In this document: positions 8,222 through 17,346 of the stretch, piece by piece | Position numbering within the stretch: position 1 is the first letter of the stretch | How the letters are laid out: the number at the start of each line of letters is the position of its first letter | DNA from: Maritimibacter alkaliphilus | GTDB lineage: Bacteria > Pseudomonadota > Alphaproteobacteria > Rhodobacterales > Rhodobacteraceae | Direction: 5' to 3' | Assembly: GCF_019801605.1 (NCBI RefSeq) | Contig: NZ_JAHVIT010000002.1 | Coordinates: 1,550,001-1,614,000, forward strand | DNA length: 64,000 bases | Position numbers and translations under genes: made by a program | Notes under the pieces: generated by a model | The model's input: only the letters and a program-made list of their open reading frames with translations | Databases searched by the model: none | What the model was told of the DNA's origin: nothing

Positions 8222-11200
8222 ATGACCGCGCCTTTCCAAGCCCCGCTCGCCCCTCTGCCCGATGAAGCCGCCGCCCTTGCGGCGCTGCTGCAGGAGACCT
8301 CGGTCGATGCCGCCCTGCGTGGGCGCATCTCGACCCGCGCCACCCAGATGGTGCGCGACCTGCGCGGCTCCGGCGGGCCGGGGATGATGGAGCTCTTCCT
8401 TGCCGAATACGGCCTCTCGACCGAGGAGGGCGTGGCGCTGATGTCGCTGGCCGAGGCGCTGCTGCGCGTGCCCGACAGCCACACCCGCGACGCGCTGATC
8501 CAGGACAAGATCGCCCGCCACGACTGGGCCGGGCACCTCGGCCATTCCGGCAGCTGGATGGTGAACGCCTCGACGCTGGCGCTGACCACGGCGGGCAAGG
8601 TTCTGGGCGAAGGTTCGACCGGGCCGCTCTCGGGCGCACTGCACCGCGCGGTCAAGCGCGTGGGCGAGCCCGCGATCCGCAAGGCCGTGGGGCAGGTGAT
8701 GGAGGCCGCGGGCCGCCAGTTCGTTCTGGGTGAGACCATCGAGGGCGCCACCAAACGGGCCGCCACGCTGGAAGCCAAGGGCGTCACCCATTCCTATGAC
8801 ATGCTGGGCGAGGCGGCCCTGACCGAGGCCGACGCGCAGCGCTACATCGCCGCCTACGCCAAGGCCATCGCCCATCTGGCGAGCCGGGTGAAGGGCGATG
8901 ACATCCGCGCCAACCCCGGCATCTCGATCAAGCTCTCGGCGCTCTTCCCGCGCTACGAGACCGCGCAGGCCGACCGCGTGATGGTCGACCTCGTGGCGCG
9001 CACCCGGGACCTCGCCCGTCAGGCGAAGGCCGCGGGCATCGGGCTCAACATTGACGCCGAGGAGGCCGCACGGCTGGAGCTGTCGCTGGACGTGATCGCC
9101 GCCGTCATGGCCGATCCCGAACTGGCGGGCTGGGACGGCTTCGGCGTGGTGGTGCAGGCCTATGGGCTGCGCGCCGGCGAGGTGATCGACTGGCTCTACG
9201 GGCTGGCCGGGCGTCTGGACCGCAAGATCATGGTCCGTCTGGTGAAGGGCGCCTACTGGGACGCCGAGATCAAGCGCGCGCAGGTCGAGGGGCTGGAGGG
9301 CTTCCCGGTTTACACCCAGAAGGCCTCGACCGATGTCAGCTACATCTGCAACGCGGCCAAGCTGCTGGAGATGACGGACCGGATCTATCCGCAGTTCGCC
9401 ACCCACAACGCGCATACCATGGCCGCGATCCTCGAAATGGCGCCCTCCAAGGACGTGTTCGAATTCCAGCGCCTGCATGGCATGGGCGAAGAACTGCACG
9501 CGCTGGTGCGCAAGGCGGAAGGCACCCGCTGCCGGATCTACGCGCCCGTCGGCTCCTACCGCGACCTGCTGGCCTACCTCGTGCGGCGCTTGCTGGAAAA
9601 CGGGGCGAACTCCTCCTTCGTGCACCAGATCGCCGATGAAAACGTCGCGCCGGAAGAGATTGCCGCCGATCCCTTCCTCGCCGTCGAAGGCTGGCTTGCC
9701 GCGCCGCACAACCCGGCGATCGACCTGCCCGAGGGGCTGTTCGCGCCCGAGCGTCCGAACTCCAAGGGTTTCGACCTCGACGATCCGGCAGAGCTGGCGG
9801 GCCTCGCCGTGGCGATGGAGCCCTTTGCCACCAAGCAGTACCTCGCAGGGCCCGAGGGCGGTGAAGAGCATCCCGTGATCAATCCCGCCACCGGGGCCGA
9901 AGTGGGCCGCGTCCGCCGCGTCACTGCCGAGGGCGCCGTGGCGGCCTGTGACCGGGCGCGCGACTGGTCCGACACGCCCGTGGCCGAGCGCGCGGCGATC
10001 CTGAACCGCGCCGCAGACCTCTACGAGGCCCACGCCGCCGAGATCTTCGCCCTGCTGTCCCGTGAGGCGGGCAAGGTGCTGGCCGATGGCGTGGCGGAAC
10101 TGCGCGAGGCGGTGGACTTCCTGCGCTACTACGCGGCGCAGGCCACGGCCTCGGAGGCAGCGCCTGCGGGCATCTTCGCCTGTATCTCGCCGTGGAACTT
10201 CCCGCTGGCGATCTTCACCGGCCAGATCTCGGCCGCCCTTGCCACCGGCAACGGGGTCGTGGCGAAACCGGCAGAGGCCACCTGCCTCACCGCCGATCTC
10301 GCCGTGGCGCTGCTGCACGAGGCGGGCGTGCCCGGCGACGTGCTGCAACTGCTGCCCGGCACCGGGGCCGAGGTGGGCGGCGCGATCACCGCGCATCCGC
10401 GCATCGCGGGCGTCTGCTTCACCGGCTCGACCGCCACGGCACAGCGCATCCACCGCACCATGGCCGACAGCTTGCCCGCAGGGGCGCCGCTGATCGCGGA
10501 GACGGGCGGCCTCAACGCGATGATCGTCGATGCTACGGCCCTGCCGGAACAGGCGATCACCGACATCATCGCCTCCTCGTTCCAGTCCGCCGGTCAGCGT
10601 TGCTCGGCACTGCGGGTTCTCTACCTGCAGGAAGACATCGCAGAGGGCTTCCTCGAGATGCTCTATGGCGCGATGGATGAACTGCGCCTCGGCGATCCGG
10701 CGCAGATCACCACCGACGTCGGCCCGGTGATCGACGCCGCGGCCAAGGCCAAGATCGACGCCCATGTCGAGGCCGCCCGCACGGAGGGCCGCCTGCTGCG
10801 CCAGATCGCGGCGCCGGGGCAGGGGACCTTCGTCGGCCCCGCCGTGATCAAGGTGGGCGGCATCGAGGACCTCGCCGAGGAGATCTTCGGCCCGGTCCTG
10901 CATGTGGCGACCTACCGGGCGCGGGACCTCGACCGCGTGGTCGAGGCGGTGAACGGCTGCGGCTATGGCCTGACCTTCGGGCTGCACAGCCGGATCGGCA
11001 GCCGGGTGGCGGATATCACGTCGCGCATCCGCGTCGGCAACGCCTATGTGAACCGCAACCAGATCGGCGCCATCGTCGGCTCGCAACCCTTCGGCGGCGA
11101 GGGGCTCTCGGGCACCGGTCCCAAGGCGGGCGGTCCGCGCTACCTGACCCGCTTCCGCGCCGTCGAGGCCCCGGCGCTGCCCGCGCCCGAGGGGCGCGCG

Positions 11201-11659
11201 GTCTCTGCCGAGGAGATCGAGGCCGCCTTCGCCGCGCTGCCGGTGCCCACGGCCTGCCTCGAAGAGGTCGAGCTGCCGGGGCCCACGGGTGAGAAGAACA
11301 CGCTGCGGACCTTCGCCCGCGACCGCGTGCTCTGCCTCGGGCCGACGGCCGAGGCGGTGGCCAAGCAGGTCGCACAGGCGCGTCGTCTGGGCTGCCGGGC
11401 GGTGGGCGTGGCGCCGGGCTATGGCCTGGGGCTCGACGGCGTGGTGACGGCGGAGGTGCTGGCCGCGCTGCCCGATCTGGCCGCGGTCGTCTCGTGGCAG
11501 GCGGAGGCCGGTGACATCCGCCGCGCCCTCGCGGGTCGCGACGGGGCGCTTGTCCCTCTGCTGGCGGATCAGGACTTCACCCGCTGGCTGGTACTGGAGC
11601 GGCATTGCTGCATCAACACCGCCGCCGCCGGCGGCAACGCCGAGCTGCTGGCAGGCTGA
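8222..11659 (+). CDS. putA: Bifunctional proline dehydrogenase / delta-1-pyrroline-5-carboxylate dehydrogenase
   Basis: A very large (1145 residues) PutA that oxidises proline to P5C with FAD and quinone, then glutamate semialdehyde to glutamate with NAD. After a short arm and dimerisation region comes the PRODH barrel (about 100-470; motif GIGLNIDAEEAARLE), then the aldehyde dehydrogenase domain (about 530-1000). That domain has the general-base stretch AETGGLNAMIVD and nucleophile Cys794 in SAGQRCSAL, followed by a C-terminal tail domain. There is no N-terminal ribbon-helix-helix, so it is not a trifunctional autorepressor. Regulation must come from the divergent Lrp-type gene. I chose ATG at 8222 because GGAG lies 6 nt upstream; ATG at 8195 adds nine residues and is the alternative. 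Confidence 0.97.
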   Translation: MTAPFQAPLAPLPDEAAALAALLQETSVDAALRGRISTRATQMVRDLRGSGGPGMMELFLAEYGLSTEEGVALMSLAEALLRVPDSHTRDALIQDKIARHDWAGHLGHSGSWMVNASTLALTTAGKVLGEGSTGPLSGALHRAVKRVGEPAIRKAVGQVMEAAGRQFVLGETIEGATKRAATLEAKGVTHSYDMLGEAALTEADAQRYIAAYAKAIAHLASRVKGDDIRANPGISIKLSALFPRYETAQADRVMVDLVARTRDLARQAKAAGIGLNIDAEEAARLELSLDVIAAVMADPELAGWDGFGVVVQAYGLRAGEVIDWLYGLAGRLDRKIMVRLVKGAYWDAEIKRAQVEGLEGFPVYTQKASTDVSYICNAAKLLEMTDRIYPQFATHNAHTMAAILEMAPSKDVFEFQRLHGMGEELHALVRKAEGTRCRIYAPVGSYRDLLAYLVRRLLENGANSSFVHQIADENVAPEEIAADPFLAVEGWLAAPHNPAIDLPEGLFAPERPNSKGFDLDDPAELAGLAVAMEPFATKQYLAGPEGGEEHPVINPATGAEVGRVRRVTAEGAVAACDRARDWSDTPVAERAAILNRAADLYEAHAAEIFALLSREAGKVLADGVAELREAVDFLRYYAAQATASEAAPAGIFACISPWNFPLAIFTGQISAALATGNGVVAKPAEATCLTADLAVALLHEAGVPGDVLQLLPGTGAEVGGAITAHPRIAGVCFTGSTATAQRIHRTMADSLPAGAPLIAETGGLNAMIVDATALPEQAITDIIASSFQSAGQRCSALRVLYLQEDIAEGFLEMLYGAMDELRLGDPAQITTDVGPVIDAAAKAKIDAHVEAARTEGRLLRQIAAPGQGTFVGPAVIKVGGIEDLAEEIFGPVLHVATYRARDLDRVVEAVNGCGYGLTFGLHSRIGSRVADITSRIRVGNAYVNRNQIGAIVGSQPFGGEGLSGTGPKAGGPRYLTRFRAVEAPALPAPEGRAVSAEEIEAAFAALPVPTACLEEVELPGPTGEKNTLRTFARDRVLCLGPTAEAVAKQVAQARRLGCRAVGVAPGYGLGLDGVVTAEVLAALPDLAAVVSWQAEAGDIRRALAGRDGALVPLLADQDFTRWLVLERHCCINTAAAGGNAELLAG

Positions 11660-11780
11660 GCCGGGCCCCGTCGTCCGACAGGCTGAGGCGGGTCCTAGGT
11701 GGGGGTGAAGACCGCACCGGCAGACCACGCCTTATGCGTCAGCTCCACATGATCACCGCCCGGGCGCCCCGCGCCCGGGC

Positions 11781-11899
11781 CGCGCCCGTCCCGCCCCCTG
11801 GGCGGGCGCGCTGCGCGCTTCCGGGGCTATCGCCCCCTGCGGGCTCAAAGGCTCCCCCGGAGCCTTTGCAAGACGCCCTCCGGCCCCGGGACGGGCGCG
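11781..11899. repeat. Structured palindromic element between putA and the FAH-family gene
   Basis: A 119-bp segment bounded by a perfect 13-bp inverted repeat (CGCGCCCGTCCCG / CGGGACGGGCGCG). It encloses further hairpins: GGGGC-TATC-GCCCC and a 10-bp perfect stem CAAAGGCTCC-CCC-GGAGCCTTTG (11846-11868). The nested, multi-stem layout looks like a REP/BIME-type extragenic element or a structured RNA at the putA 3' end, not a simple terminator. The rest of the 364-bp gap (11660-12023) shows no gene. Confidence 0.55.
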
Positions 11900-12023
11900 A
11901 CCTTCCCGTAAGGGCAAGGGATCAGGGGTGGTTCTCCCTGACGCCCCGCTGGCACCGCCATGAAGGGCTGTCATTCCCCCGCGCTTCCGCTAGGAAAGGG
12001 GCAAGACCAACAGGGAGGTTTCC

Positions 12024-12863
12024 ATGAAATTGATGCGTGTCGGCCCGCAAGGGGCCGAAAAACCGGCCATTCTCGCAGAAGACGGCTCGATCCGGGATCT
12101 CAGCGGCGTGGTGGAGGACATCAAGGGCGACGTGCTCTCGCCCGAGGGGCTGGCCAAGATTGCCGCGCTCGATCCGATGAGCCTGCCGGAACTGGCCGCA
12201 GACCGCATCGGTCCTTGCGTCGCGGGCACCACCAAGTTCCTCTGCATCGGCCTCAACTATGCCGACCATGCCGAGGAAGCGGGCATGCAGGTCCCGCCTG
12301 AGCCGGTGCTCTTCCTCAAGGGCCTGACCGCGATCTGCGGACCCAACGACGCCACGCCGCTGCCGCGCGGGTCCGAGAAGCTGGACTGGGAGGTCGAGCT
12401 GGCGGTGATCATCGGCAAGCCCGCGAAATACGTCTCTGAGGCCGAGGCGCTCGACTACGTCGCGGGCTACGCGGTGTCGAACGATGTCAGCGAACGCGCC
12501 TACCAGACCGAGCGCGCGGGCCAGTGGACCAAGGGCAAGAGCTGCGACAACTTCGCCCCGCTGGGGCCATGGCTGGTGACCAGGGACGAGGTCGCCGATC
12601 CGCAGGCCCTCAAGATGTGGCTGACCGTGAACGGCGAGACGATGCAGGACGGCGCCACCACGACGATGGTCTACGGCGTGGCCCATGTGGTCAGCTACCT
12701 GAGCCAGTTCATGACCCTGATGCCGGGCGACGTGATCTCGACCGGGACGCCCCCGGGCGTGGGCATGGGGATGAAGCCGCCGCGCTACCTGAAGGTGGGC
12801 GACGTGGTGGAGCTGGGGATCGAGGGCCTCGGCCAGCAGCGACAGGAGATCATCGCCGACTGA
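12024..12863 (+). CDS. Fumarylacetoacetate hydrolase-family protein
   Basis: A 279-residue FAH-superfamily enzyme. These are Mg-dependent and cleave C-C bonds of, or hydrate, 2-oxo acids. The metal-binding acidic residues are visible in WEVELAVI (Glu) and SNDVSERAYQ (Asp), with the characteristic end segment GDVISTGTPPGVG. The N-terminus (MKLMRVGPQGAEKPAIL) resembles 2,4-diketo-3-deoxy-L-rhamnonate/fuconate hydrolases and the proteins often labelled ureidoglycolate lyase. A sugar-acid role is plausible but unproven. It follows AGGGAGG upstream of the ATG and stands as a single gene, convergent with the glycerol operon. Confidence 0.82.
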   Translation: MKLMRVGPQGAEKPAILAEDGSIRDLSGVVEDIKGDVLSPEGLAKIAALDPMSLPELAADRIGPCVAGTTKFLCIGLNYADHAEEAGMQVPPEPVLFLKGLTAICGPNDATPLPRGSEKLDWEVELAVIIGKPAKYVSEAEALDYVAGYAVSNDVSERAYQTERAGQWTKGKSCDNFAPLGPWLVTRDEVADPQALKMWLTVNGETMQDGATTTMVYGVAHVVSYLSQFMTLMPGDVISTGTPPGVGMGMKPPRYLKVGDVVELGIEGLGQQRQEIIAD

Positions 12864-12870
12864 GGCGCGG

Positions 12871-12895
12871 GCGCGGGCTGGCCATCGGCCCGCGC
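12871..12895. terminator. Hairpin between convergent genes
   Basis: A perfect 8-bp stem (GCGCGGGC / GCCCGCGC, 9-nt loop) lies directly after the FAH-family stop codon, between two convergent genes. There is no T tract on either strand, so it is a candidate bidirectional 3'-end structure only. Confidence 0.4.
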
Positions 12896-12942
12896 TATCC
12901 TACCGCCCGGGCGGAGGTCTGAGCCGTAGCGGGGGCTACCCC

Positions 12943-14376
12943 TCAGGCCGTCGCAGCGCGCCCATAGGACTGCACCGCTTCCCGCGCGGCCCGGAACCGG
13001 GCCGTGGCGCCGTCTGGCAGGGCGCGCGGGTGCAGCAGGCGGCCCTTCGGTGCGGCCTCCAGCACCGTTCCCGCCCCCGCCGCCGCCATCGCCGCCGTGC
13101 CGAGCGCGGTCAGCTCCGCCTCGTCCGAGATGCGGATGTCGCGGCCGAGCGCATCGCAGAGAAACTGGCAGAAATAGGGGTTCGCGCTCATCCCGCCGTC
13201 GATGGAGACGGGGGCCGCGAGCGGCACCGCATCGCCCATGCTCTCCAGCACCTCGGCCGCGCGGAAGGCCACGCCCTCCAGCAGCGCCTGCATCATGTCC
13301 GCGGGCGAGGTGTCGAGCGAGAGCCCCATCCACGCGCCGCGCGCCGAGCGGTCCCAATGCGGGCAGGCGAGGCCCGCGAGCGCGGGCACGAAGGCGAGGC
13401 CCCGGGCGATGGCGGGCGGCGCGTCGAAGCGGGCGATCTCGTCGAAGGTCTGGAAGAGCCCGGTTTCCCGCGCCCAGTTTACCGCCGAGGAGGCGGCATA
13501 GACCCCGCCGTCGAGCGCATAGGTCGCACGGTCGCCGGCGATCTGCCAGGCGATCGTGGGGACCGGGCCGGAGGCGGGCCGGCAGAGCGTCTCTCCGGTG
13601 ACCGCAAGGGCGAAGGCCCCGGTGCCGAAGGTGATCTTGGCATCCCCCGCCGCGCGGCAGCCATGGCCGTAGAGCGCCGCCTGCTGGTCCACGAGGCTGG
13701 CGGTCAGGGGTCGCGGGCCTGCGCCGGTCTGCAGGGTGCCGAGGTTCCCCGCGCAGGGCGTGATCGGCGGCAGCAGGTCTATCGGCACGCCGAAGAGCGC
13801 GCAGAGCTCCGCATCCCACTGGCCGGTGTCGAGGTCCATCAGGGAGGTCCGGGAGGCGGTGGTGATGTCGGTCTCATACCGCCCGGTCAGCCGGTCGCGG
13901 AAGAAGGCATCGGTGGTGCCGAGGCGCAGGCGGCCCCGGGCGGCGAGGGCCTGCGCCTCGGGGATGTGGCGCAGGATCCAGCCCAGCTTGGAGGCGGAGA
14001 AATAGGGGTCGAGCGGCAGGCCCGCGCGGGCCTGCGTCAGGGCCTCGGCGCCCTCGGCCTTCAGGCGCTCCGTCTCGGGCGCGGTACGGCTGTCCTGCCA
14101 GACGATGACCGGGCTGACGGCGCGCCCGGTCTCGGCGTCCCAGGCGAGGCAGCTTTCACCCTGGTTGGCGAGGCCCACCGCGGTGACATCCTCCGGAGCG
14201 GCGGCGAGGCAGGCGGCGAGATTGGCGATCAGCTCCTCGGGGTCGTGTTCGACGTGGCCCGGAGCGGGGTAGATCTGACGGTGCCCGTGGCTGGCGAGCA
14301 GGCGCAGGCGGCCGTCCGGCTGTGCCAGTAGCGCGCGTGTCGAGGTGGTGCCCTGGTCGATGGCCAGCAGGGTCAT
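12943..14376 (-). CDS. glpK: Glycerol kinase (FGGY family)
   Basis: A 477-residue FGGY kinase that phosphorylates glycerol to sn-glycerol 3-phosphate with ATP. The N-terminal phosphate-binding loop is DQGTTSTRALL. Glycerol-kinase hallmarks are HVEHDPEEL, VIVWQDSRTA and the C-terminal ATPase segment SIDGGMSANPYFCQFLCD. It is the last gene of a minus-strand operon after two FAD oxidoreductases, and its ATG (14374-14376) overlaps the preceding stop. The DeoR regulator upstream fits GlpR control. It is slightly shorter than E. coli GlpK (about 500) and could accept a different polyol, but the pathway context supports glycerol. Confidence 0.85.
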   Translation of the reverse strand: MTLLAIDQGTTSTRALLAQPDGRLRLLASHGHRQIYPAPGHVEHDPEELIANLAACLAAAPEDVTAVGLANQGESCLAWDAETGRAVSPVIVWQDSRTAPETERLKAEGAEALTQARAGLPLDPYFSASKLGWILRHIPEAQALAARGRLRLGTTDAFFRDRLTGRYETDITTASRTSLMDLDTGQWDAELCALFGVPIDLLPPITPCAGNLGTLQTGAGPRPLTASLVDQQAALYGHGCRAAGDAKITFGTGAFALAVTGETLCRPASGPVPTIAWQIAGDRATYALDGGVYAASSAVNWARETGLFQTFDEIARFDAPPAIARGLAFVPALAGLACPHWDRSARGAWMGLSLDTSPADMMQALLEGVAFRAAEVLESMGDAVPLAAPVSIDGGMSANPYFCQFLCDALGRDIRISDEAELTALGTAAMAAAGAGTVLEAAPKGRLLHPRALPDGATARFRAAREAVQSYGRAATA

Positions 14377-15575
14377 GGCTGCCTCAGGGTGATTTCTGCG
14401 GACGGCCCCCGGGGCGTGGGCAGCGGCAGGGAGAGGCGGCGCTCGGGGCGGCTGTCGATCTGGCCGAGGGCGGTCTCGGCCTCCGGCGCGGTGAGAAGGG
14501 CGGTGCCGCGGGCGGGCTCGGCAAGACGCAGGTGCAGGCGCGGGAAGGCGGGCGGCAGGTCGCCCGTGATCACGCGTTGCGGCAGGACGTAGCGGAGGGG
14601 CGCGGCGGGCGTGAGGGTGCAGCCGGTTTCGGGCGCGGGCAGGCGGCCGTCGAGATCGGCAAGGATCGCCTGGGCCACGGCGCGGCCCTCGGCCCAGCAG
14701 TGGCCCGCCGTCTCGACCCCGCGCAGCAGGTTGCCCGCCGCGAAATAGGCCGGATCGGAGCAGCGCCCGTACTGGTCGATCTGCGGCCCGCCGGTGCCGG
14801 GGTCGATCTGGACGGGACCGGGGCGGAGCAGCTGCGTCTCGGGACGGAAGAGCCCGGTGAGGATGAGCCCGTCGGCCTCGATCCGCTGCGCGCCCTTGGG
14901 CTTGGCGAGGTGGATCGCGCGAACGCGCTCCTCGCCCTCGATGGCGGTGATCTGCGTCCCGGTGAGGAGCGGCACGCCGAGGGCCTTCGGCAGCAGGGCG
15001 GCGGGGAAGCGGGCGGTGGGGCGCGGCCCGGGCTCGATCATGGCCACCGGGCGGATGCCCGCGTGGCGGCAGGTGAGCAGGGCGGAGAAGGCGACCATCT
15101 CGGACCCGAGGATCACCGGGCGGCGAAAGGGCGTGAGGTGGTCGAGGTAGACAAGGCCCTGCAGGGCGCCGGTGTTGAGCACGCCGCCGGGCTTTGTGCC
15201 GCCGATCATCCGCGCCGCGCGGGAGCTTTCCCGGCAGCCCATGGCAAGCAGCACCCGGTCGGGGGTCAACGTCTCGGGGCCCTCGGGGGCGAGCAGGTCG
15301 ATCCGGCCGCCGGGATGGAGCGCGGTGACATGGGTCGAGAGGCGGATATGCGCGCCCGCCGCCCGGGCGGTTGCGGCGAGGCGGCGGGCATAGGCGCGGC
15401 CCGAGAGCAGGCGGCGGTATTCGCGAAGGCCATAGGGCGAGTGTCCGCAGTGGCGGGGAATGCCGCCCGGCTCGGGTTCGCGCTCGATCACCGTGACGGA
15501 ATGGCCGGCCGCGGCGAGGCTGGCGGCGGCGGAGAGGCCGGCGGGGCCGGCGCCGATGATGGCGATCCGGGTCAT
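14373..15575 (-). CDS. FAD/NAD(P)-binding oxidoreductase, partner of the GlpA-like dehydrogenase
   Basis: A 400-residue protein of the pyridine-nucleotide-disulfide oxidoreductase fold. It has an N-terminal dinucleotide motif (IIGAGPAGLSAAASLAAAGH), an internal NAD-type glycine stretch, and ends with FAAGNLLRGVETAGHCWAEGR, the typical FAD-contact segment. It resembles the HcnB/opine oxidase A-type subunits that pair with a substrate-binding FAD subunit. Here the likely partner is the [2Fe-2S]-containing gene upstream, giving a two-component glycerol-3-phosphate dehydrogenase or a related polyol-phosphate enzyme. It starts 179 bp after its upstream neighbour, across a repeat, and overlaps glpK by 4 bp. 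Confidence 0.72.
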   Translation of the reverse strand: MTRIAIIGAGPAGLSAAASLAAAGHSVTVIEREPEPGGIPRHCGHSPYGLREYRRLLSGRAYARRLAATARAAGAHIRLSTHVTALHPGGRIDLLAPEGPETLTPDRVLLAMGCRESSRAARMIGGTKPGGVLNTGALQGLVYLDHLTPFRRPVILGSEMVAFSALLTCRHAGIRPVAMIEPGPRPTARFPAALLPKALGVPLLTGTQITAIEGEERVRAIHLAKPKGAQRIEADGLILTGLFRPETQLLRPGPVQIDPGTGGPQIDQYGRCSDPAYFAAGNLLRGVETAGHCWAEGRAVAQAILADLDGRLPAPETGCTLTPAAPLRYVLPQRVITGDLPPAFPRLHLRLAEPARGTALLTAPEAETALGQIDSRPERRLSLPLPTPRGPSAEITLRQP

Positions 15576-15650
15576 GGGGCGAGCCGTGGGGCGGGTTGCG
15601 TGTGAGGGGGCTGTGCGGGAAGGGTCTGCGCCTGCGGCGGGCGGGGGAGG

Positions 15651-15727
15651 GGGGCTGTCTGCCCCCCGTCGCGCAGGGCGCGACTCCCCCCGAGGATGTT
15701 TTCGAGCGAAAGATGGGGCTGGGTGGC
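15651..15727. repeat. Dispersed Rhodobacteraceae-type extragenic repeat
   Basis: The 179-bp gap inside the glycerol operon contains a GGGGGCTGTCTGCCCCC hairpin, a GC dyad (GTCGCGCAGGGCGCGAC) and CCCCCCGAGGATGTTTTCGAGCGAAAGATG. Similar blocks, with the CCCCCGG-ATATTT-GAAAGATGAAG pattern, occur at 42.62-42.68 kb and 49.88-49.95 kb. From memory such blocks are abundant between genes in this family. It interrupts an otherwise tightly packed operon. Confidence 0.6.
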
Positions 15728-15754
15728 ATGGGTGAGAGGAAGTGCGTGGGGCAT

Positions 15755-17149
15755 TCAGTCCTCCATCCGGTCGGCGGGGCCGGTCATGGGCCGGGCGAGG
15801 CGGCCTTCGGTGAGCGTGGCAAGCGCGGCGGAGCAGTAGAAGCCCTGGCAGCGGCCCATGGTGACGCGGGTCCGGCGCTTGAGGCCCGCGAGCGTGTTCG
15901 GGGCGAGGGGGCCGGTAAGGGCGGCCTCGACCTCGCGGCGGGTGACCTCCTCGCAGGGGCAGATCAGGCCATCGTGGCCGGGGGCGTGGCAGTCGCGCGG
16001 GGCGGTGGTGGAGATGTTGGGCAGGCGCGGCGTGACCGGATCGGCGAGGGGGGCGGCGCGGTGGCCGAGGGTTTCTGCGAGGGCGCGGACGTGCTGCGCG
16101 GTGCCGAGCGCGGAGGAGAGGCCGGTGGAGCGGATGCCGCCCACGGTGATCAGGGCGCGGTCGGGGTGCGCCTTGATGCGGTAGTCCTTGTATTGCGTCG
16201 CGGGGCGCAGGCCGGCGTAGAGCGTGGTGACCTCGTGGTCGCGGAGCGCGGGCAGGATCTCCTCGCCCCGGGCCTTGAGGGCGGCGAGGGCCTCGGGCAC
16301 GAGGGCGGCGGTGACGCGGTCGTCCTGATCCTCGGCGGTGGGGCCAACGAGGAGATTGCCGAAGGCGGTGCGGCAAAGGACGATGCCCTTGGTCTTCTCC
16401 GTGGGCACCGGCAGCAGGATGTGTCGGGCCAGGGAGGCTGCGGATTTGTCGTAGACCACGAACTGGCCCTTGCGGGGGCGGATGGTGAAATCGCGCTGGC
16501 CGAGAAGACGCTCGTCGAGCAGATCGCCCCAGAGGCCGGCGGCATTGATCACCAGGCCTGCGCGCAGCGGGCCTGCGCCCGTGTCGAGGTGCCAGTCGGT
16601 GCCGTCGTGCTGGCCGCCCGTCACCTCGGCGTTGCGCAGCAGGGTGGCGCCGTTGAGCAGCGCCTGCAGCAGGTAGGCATGGGGCGCGGACCAGGGGTCG
16701 ATCAGGGATTCGCCCGGGACGCGGAAGCCGGCGCGCAGGCGGGGGGAAAGATGGGGCTCTTCCCTGCGGATCTCGGCGGCGGTGAGGGGGGCGGCATCGG
16801 TGACGCCGTTGGCATGGGCCTGGCCGAGCAGGGCGGGCAGGCGGGCCTCTTCCTCCTCGCTCCAGGCCAGCACGAGGGCGCCGCAGGGATCGAGCGGCAG
16901 GCCGAGCCCCGCGCGGATCGAGAGGTATTCGGCATGGCCAGCGGCCACGCAGCGCTGTTCCAGAGAGCCCTCGGGCGCGTCGAACCCGGTGTGGAGGATG
17001 GCGGAATTGCCCTTGGAGGCACCGTCGAGCACATCCGCTGCCTTTTCGAGCACCACGACCTTCGCCCCGTCCAGCGTGAAGGCCCGGGCGATGGCACAGC
17101 CGATCACCCCGGCCCCGATTACCGCGATATCGTAGCGTTCCGCTGCCAT
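15755..17149 (-). CDS. Glycerol-3-phosphate dehydrogenase-like FAD enzyme with BFD-type [2Fe-2S] domain
   Basis: A 464-residue GlpA-like protein. An N-terminal DAO-type FAD domain (DIAVIGAGVIGCAIARAF; about 1-370) is followed by a C-terminal BFD-like domain. The C-terminal domain binds [2Fe-2S] through CPCEEVTRREVE and a second cysteine pair in VTMGRCQGFYC. It should oxidise sn-glycerol 3-phosphate to DHAP at the inner membrane face, feeding electrons to quinone. The anaerobic GlpC partner is not present; the next gene is a GlpB/HcnB-like oxidoreductase instead. The frame is open to 17323, but ATG at 17149 (MAAERYDIAVIG) places the dinucleotide motif at the expected distance. It is first gene of the operon, divergent from the DeoR regulator. 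Confidence 0.82.
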   Translation of the reverse strand: MAAERYDIAVIGAGVIGCAIARAFTLDGAKVVVLEKAADVLDGASKGNSAILHTGFDAPEGSLEQRCVAAGHAEYLSIRAGLGLPLDPCGALVLAWSEEEEARLPALLGQAHANGVTDAAPLTAAEIRREEPHLSPRLRAGFRVPGESLIDPWSAPHAYLLQALLNGATLLRNAEVTGGQHDGTDWHLDTGAGPLRAGLVINAAGLWGDLLDERLLGQRDFTIRPRKGQFVVYDKSAASLARHILLPVPTEKTKGIVLCRTAFGNLLVGPTAEDQDDRVTAALVPEALAALKARGEEILPALRDHEVTTLYAGLRPATQYKDYRIKAHPDRALITVGGIRSTGLSSALGTAQHVRALAETLGHRAAPLADPVTPRLPNISTTAPRDCHAPGHDGLICPCEEVTRREVEAALTGPLAPNTLAGLKRRTRVTMGRCQGFYCSAALATLTEGRLARPMTGPADRMED

Positions 17150-17246
17150 GCTGCCCCAGAGAGTGATGGATAGGTCGTAGGTAAAGTCGTGGATTTTGTG
17201 GCACGATTTGCCCGTTCGGTCAATTCTCCCCGGCGCGACGCAGCGG

Positions 17247-17278
17247 TTTTGACCGATTGATCGGAAAAAATGTTGACA
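17247..17278. promoter_or_regulatory. Divergent promoter/operator region of the glycerol genes
   Basis: A dyad with core CCGAT-TG-ATCGG (17253-17264) is flanked by TTTT on the left and an A tract on the right, a plausible operator for the DeoR/GlpR-type regulator. A TTGACA hexamer at 17273-17278 points toward the regulator gene. On the minus strand a TTGACC hexamer near 17215-17220 points toward the glycerol operon. No clear -10 is visible for either. Confidence 0.45.
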
Positions 17279-17346
17279 CGGGCGCGGGGCCTCGGATTTC
17301 CTCTGGCCATTGTTTTCACACACATGATCCTGCCGAGGTCCCCCCG

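Noticed and set aside
8204-11728. A 1174-codon minus-strand frame opposite putA
   Set aside because: Antisense shadow of a very clear PutA. No ribosome-binding site, no recognisable motif.
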